Positions 62,193-64,000 of a stretch of 64,000 nt of DNA are shown in pieces. Made by a program: the position numbers and the translations under genes. The stretch is taken from assembly GCA_963692955.1 (NCBI GenBank), contig OY843587.1, positions 992,001 to 1,056,000 of the forward strand. The letters run 5' to 3'. Within the stretch, counting starts at the first letter, position 1; each line of letters starts with the position of its first letter. The notes under the pieces are model-generated. The model was given only the letters and a program-made list of their open reading frames with translations, did no database searches and was not told where the DNA came from. The stretch is from UBA5158 sp963692955. GTDB taxonomy: Bacteria; Pseudomonadota; Gammaproteobacteria; DSM-16500.

Positions 62193-62738
62193 TCAACTAG
62201 AGGGTGGGGTGTCAGTTGGGGAAGGAGTGGTTTTCGGCAGCGCGCGGGCGGCGTCGAAGCCTACTTTGGTGCGGACATAAAGCGTTCTTACCACCGACGC
62301 GACTACTTCATTTTGTTCATTCATCACATCGATAGGTAAATCAAAAATATATTTTTCATTGCCGCTAGTTTTGTCTTTGACCGTTTGAATAATTTCTGGT
62401 GTCATGACGAAGTGAGCTTGCAACGTGCCGCGGCCGGGCTTTTTAAAATCGATTCGCGCGGCCTTGTCCCAGACTACGTAACTGTCACCCAACTGTTTTA
62501 TCAGCATCAGCATGTAAACCGGGTCTGTCATCGCGAAAATCGAACCGCCAAAATGTGTGCCGACAATATTTCTGTTGTACCAGCGCAGCTTAAGCGTCAC
62601 ATCGACGACAGAATAATCCGCAGCGATATTTTTAATCGAAATGCCCGCGCCTAATAACGGCGGCCAGAGGTTAATAAGGAATTTGAGTAGACCAGTCGGC
62701 AGTGATTTTCTAGCGCTATGTAACAGATGTAGAGCCAT
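62193..62738 (-). CDS. DUF4442 hotdog-fold protein (thioesterase-like)
   Basis: 181 residues. KLRWYNRNIVGTHFGGSIFAMTDPVYMLMLIKQLG (cited as landmark N-x-x-G-T-x-F-G-G-S) is the DUF4442 hallmark, a hotdog-fold group related to acyl-CoA thioesterases and acetyltransferase-linked YiiD C-terminal domain. The C-terminus carries a Pro/Thr-rich tail (ALPKTTPSPTDTPPSS). Substrate unknown. Upstream lies a perfect hairpin between it and the FKBP gene. Confidence 0.85.
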   Translation of the reverse strand: MALHLLHSARKSLPTGLLKFLINLWPPLLGAGISIKNIAADYSVVDVTLKLRWYNRNIVGTHFGGSIFAMTDPVYMLMLIKQLGDSYVVWDKAARIDFKKPGRGTLQAHFVMTPEIIQTVKDKTSGNEKYIFDLPIDVMNEQNEVVASVVRTLYVRTKVGFDAARALPKTTPSPTDTPPSS

Positions 62739-62773
62739 GATATTTCCTTTTCATGCCATTGGAAACGCAGGCG

Positions 62774-62796
62774 TAACGGGCCAACCTGGCCCGTTA
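62774..62796. terminator. Perfect stem-loop between FKBP and DUF4442 genes
   Basis: TAACGGGCCA-ACC-TGGCCCGTTA, ten pairs, three-base loop, followed by TTTT on the + strand. On the minus strand, the direction of the flanking genes, no T-run follows, so termination may be partial or need Rho. Confidence 0.55.
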
Positions 62797-62806
62797 TTTT
62801 AAACCG

Positions 62807-63292
62807 TTATTTATCGATCGCGATCAATTCTACTTTGAAAAGCAGTGTTTGATCTGGGCCGATCGCGGGTGGCGCGCCAGTCTTACCGTATGCCAATTTG
62901 GCAGGGATAACTAATTCGTAAATCGATCCTACCTTCATTAACTTCAGCGCTTCCGTCCAACCCGGGATGACGCCATTCACCGGAAAAGTTGCGGGTTGGC
63001 CGCGGTCATAAGAACTATCGAACACCGTGCCATCAATTAACTTACCGCTATAATTAACCGTTACCACGTCCGAATCGGTAGGGCGCAAGCCAGCGCCTTC
63101 TTTCAGCACTTTATATTGCAAGCCGTCAGCCGTGGTCACGACGCCCGGGAGTAATTTATTAGCTGCGAGATATTGATCACCGGCGGTTTGCACTTTGCCG
63201 CTGGATTGCGCAGCGCTGCAAACGTTGCCTGTTAATAATCCAATCGACAATAACGCGGCGACGGAGCATTTAATAACATGACGAAATTTCAT
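62807..63292 (-). CDS. Exported FKBP-type peptidyl-prolyl isomerase (Mip-like)
   Basis: 161 residues. Signal peptide (FRHVIKCSVAALLSIGLLTGNVCSA) and one FKBP domain: DGLQYKVLKEGAGLRPTDSDVVTVNYSGKLIDGTVFDSSYDRG (landmarks Y-G/S-G-x-L-x-D-G-x-x-F-D-S-S), VIPGWTEALKLMKVGSIYELVIPAKLAYG and the PDQTLLFKVELI end. The N-terminal helix region is short, unlike full Mip/FkpA with their dimerising stalk, so a small FklB/Mip-type. It speeds prolyl isomerisation of exported proteins. Such proteins help Legionella and Coxiella infect cells, but housekeeping folding is as likely. Confidence 0.93.
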   Translation of the reverse strand: MKFRHVIKCSVAALLSIGLLTGNVCSAAQSSGKVQTAGDQYLAANKLLPGVVTTADGLQYKVLKEGAGLRPTDSDVVTVNYSGKLIDGTVFDSSYDRGQPATFPVNGVIPGWTEALKLMKVGSIYELVIPAKLAYGKTGAPPAIGPDQTLLFKVELIAIDK

Positions 63293-63382
63293 ATTAAAAT
63301 CCCTTGAAAGATAATGATGTAATAATCGAACTAAAGAGATTATTCCGAATCGGAACTGGCAGCAATGTTTTTTTTGCGGAAG

Positions 63383-64000
63383 TTAGTTGGAGAGGGCGCG
63401 CTTCGCGCTATACATTTTACTGTCGGCGACGCGTAATAAAGTTTCGGTGTCAGTGCCATCGGTGGGATAAATGCTGACGCCTAAACTCGCGCGCACATCT
63501 AGTTTTACATTATTTATGCTAACCGGCGTTTCTAACACGCGGTAAACGTCATCGGCGATCGCTTCTAAATTTTTATGCTGGGCTAAATTATCGATCGTCA
63601 CAGTAAATTCATCGCCGCCTAAACGCGCGATCATATCTTTGTCTTTAAATAACGTTTTTAAACGTTCGACAAAAACTAACAACACTTGATCGCCGGCTTG
63701 GTGGCCATAAATATCGTTGATAGATTTAAATTTATTAAGATCTAGATACAACAGAGCGATTTTAGCATTAGTTTTTTTCGCGGTTTCGATCGCTTTTTCT
63801 AATTTCAAATTAAATAAATGTCGGTTCGCGACTTTAGTCAGCGGATCATGCGTCGCAGTTTGTTCTAATTGGTTTTTCGCTTCGTTCAATTCGAACTGCA
63901 ATAACAAGCCGTTTTGTAACATTGAGTGAATTTTTGTGGATTGCATCAATAAAAATAATAAATAAACGGTAACAGTCGCGCCGGTGAGATAATCCGAGCT
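63383..64000 (-). CDS. GGDEF (diguanylate cyclase) protein, 5' end outside window
   Basis: The frame is open to base 64000, so the gene starts beyond the window; 205 residues are visible. The first visible part (TGATVTVYLLFLLM) is a membrane segment, followed by a helical linker (LLQFELNEAKNQLEQTA) and a GGDEF domain starting THDPLTKVANRHLF. The active site is canonical (RLGGDEF). The inhibitory I-site position five residues upstream reads KDKD rather than RxxD, so product inhibition may be weak. The protein ends just after the domain (SKMYSAKRALSN), so no EAL follows. Predicted membrane-bound sensor making c-di-GMP. Confidence 0.9.
   Translation of the reverse strand, partial: SSDYLTGATVTVYLLFLLMQSTKIHSMLQNGLLLQFELNEAKNQLEQTATHDPLTKVANRHLFNLKLEKAIETAKKTNAKIALLYLDLNKFKSINDIYGHQAGDQVLLVFVERLKTLFKDKDMIARLGGDEFTVTIDNLAQHKNLEAIADDVYRVLETPVSINNVKLDVRASLGVSIYPTDGTDTETLLRVADSKMYSAKRALSN

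Overview
The window reads as a chromosomal stretch of a gammaproteobacterium, most likely of the Legionellales (Coxiella/Legionella/Berkiella/Aquicella side). This rests on housekeeping blocks (dnaX-ybaB-recR beside 4.5S RNA and tRNA-Ser; icd/clpS/clpA near infA; trxB/ftsK/lolA/rarA; msbA-lpxK; a Mip-like FKBP; prpB-prpC-prpD) mixed with many large, orphan, often A+T-richer ORFs that look like secretion-system effectors. Species assignment is inference; no rRNA is present.

Layout. 0-3.5 kb: 3' part of a large unknown protein and an MFS transporter. 3.5-9.6 kb (- strand): secreted PLD-family protein, recR, ybaB, dnaX, ffs, tRNA-Ser(GGA), dapE, dapD. 9.6-12.8 kb (+): msbA, lpxK and a chagasin-type cysteine-protease inhibitor. 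12.85-19.85 kb (-): accessory block with a relic gene end, a ~1060-residue papain-like protease/helical-repeat protein, an orphan gene, DUF2845, a tyrosine recombinase and a YiiX-like enzyme. 19.85-28.2 kb: purB-hflD-mnmA, a beta-barrel protein, icd, clpS, clpA. 28.3-33.1 kb: stress-type Gly-rich protein, three orphan genes and infA. 33.1-38.6 kb: trxB, ftsK, lolA, rarA.

38.6-42.7 kb is the most unusual part. Two divergent paralogous genes sharing a block resembling the conserved part of plant IQM proteins are bracketed by near-identical 106-bp palindromic repeats in inverted orientation, one side carrying a tandem array. One paralog has an acidic tail with WxxF motifs like those that bind eukaryotic clathrin adaptors. 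Further on (46.1-48.4 kb) an orphan single-pass membrane protein carries two acidic-dileucine motifs in its tail.

42.7-64 kb: dipZ-like thiol-disulfide protein, phosphate permease plus DUF47 partner, the orphan membrane protein, mfd, a secreted protein, a paired SMR transporter in which one subunit lacks the essential Glu, ugpQ, a cyclic-nucleotide-domain patatin phospholipase, cvpA, the methylcitrate operon, a CPBP protease, a second beta-barrel protein, a DUF4442 hotdog protein, a Mip-like FKBP and the 3' end of a membrane GGDEF protein cut by the window edge.

Cell-biology roles for the orphan genes are inferences from motifs and gene context; no similarity search was possible.
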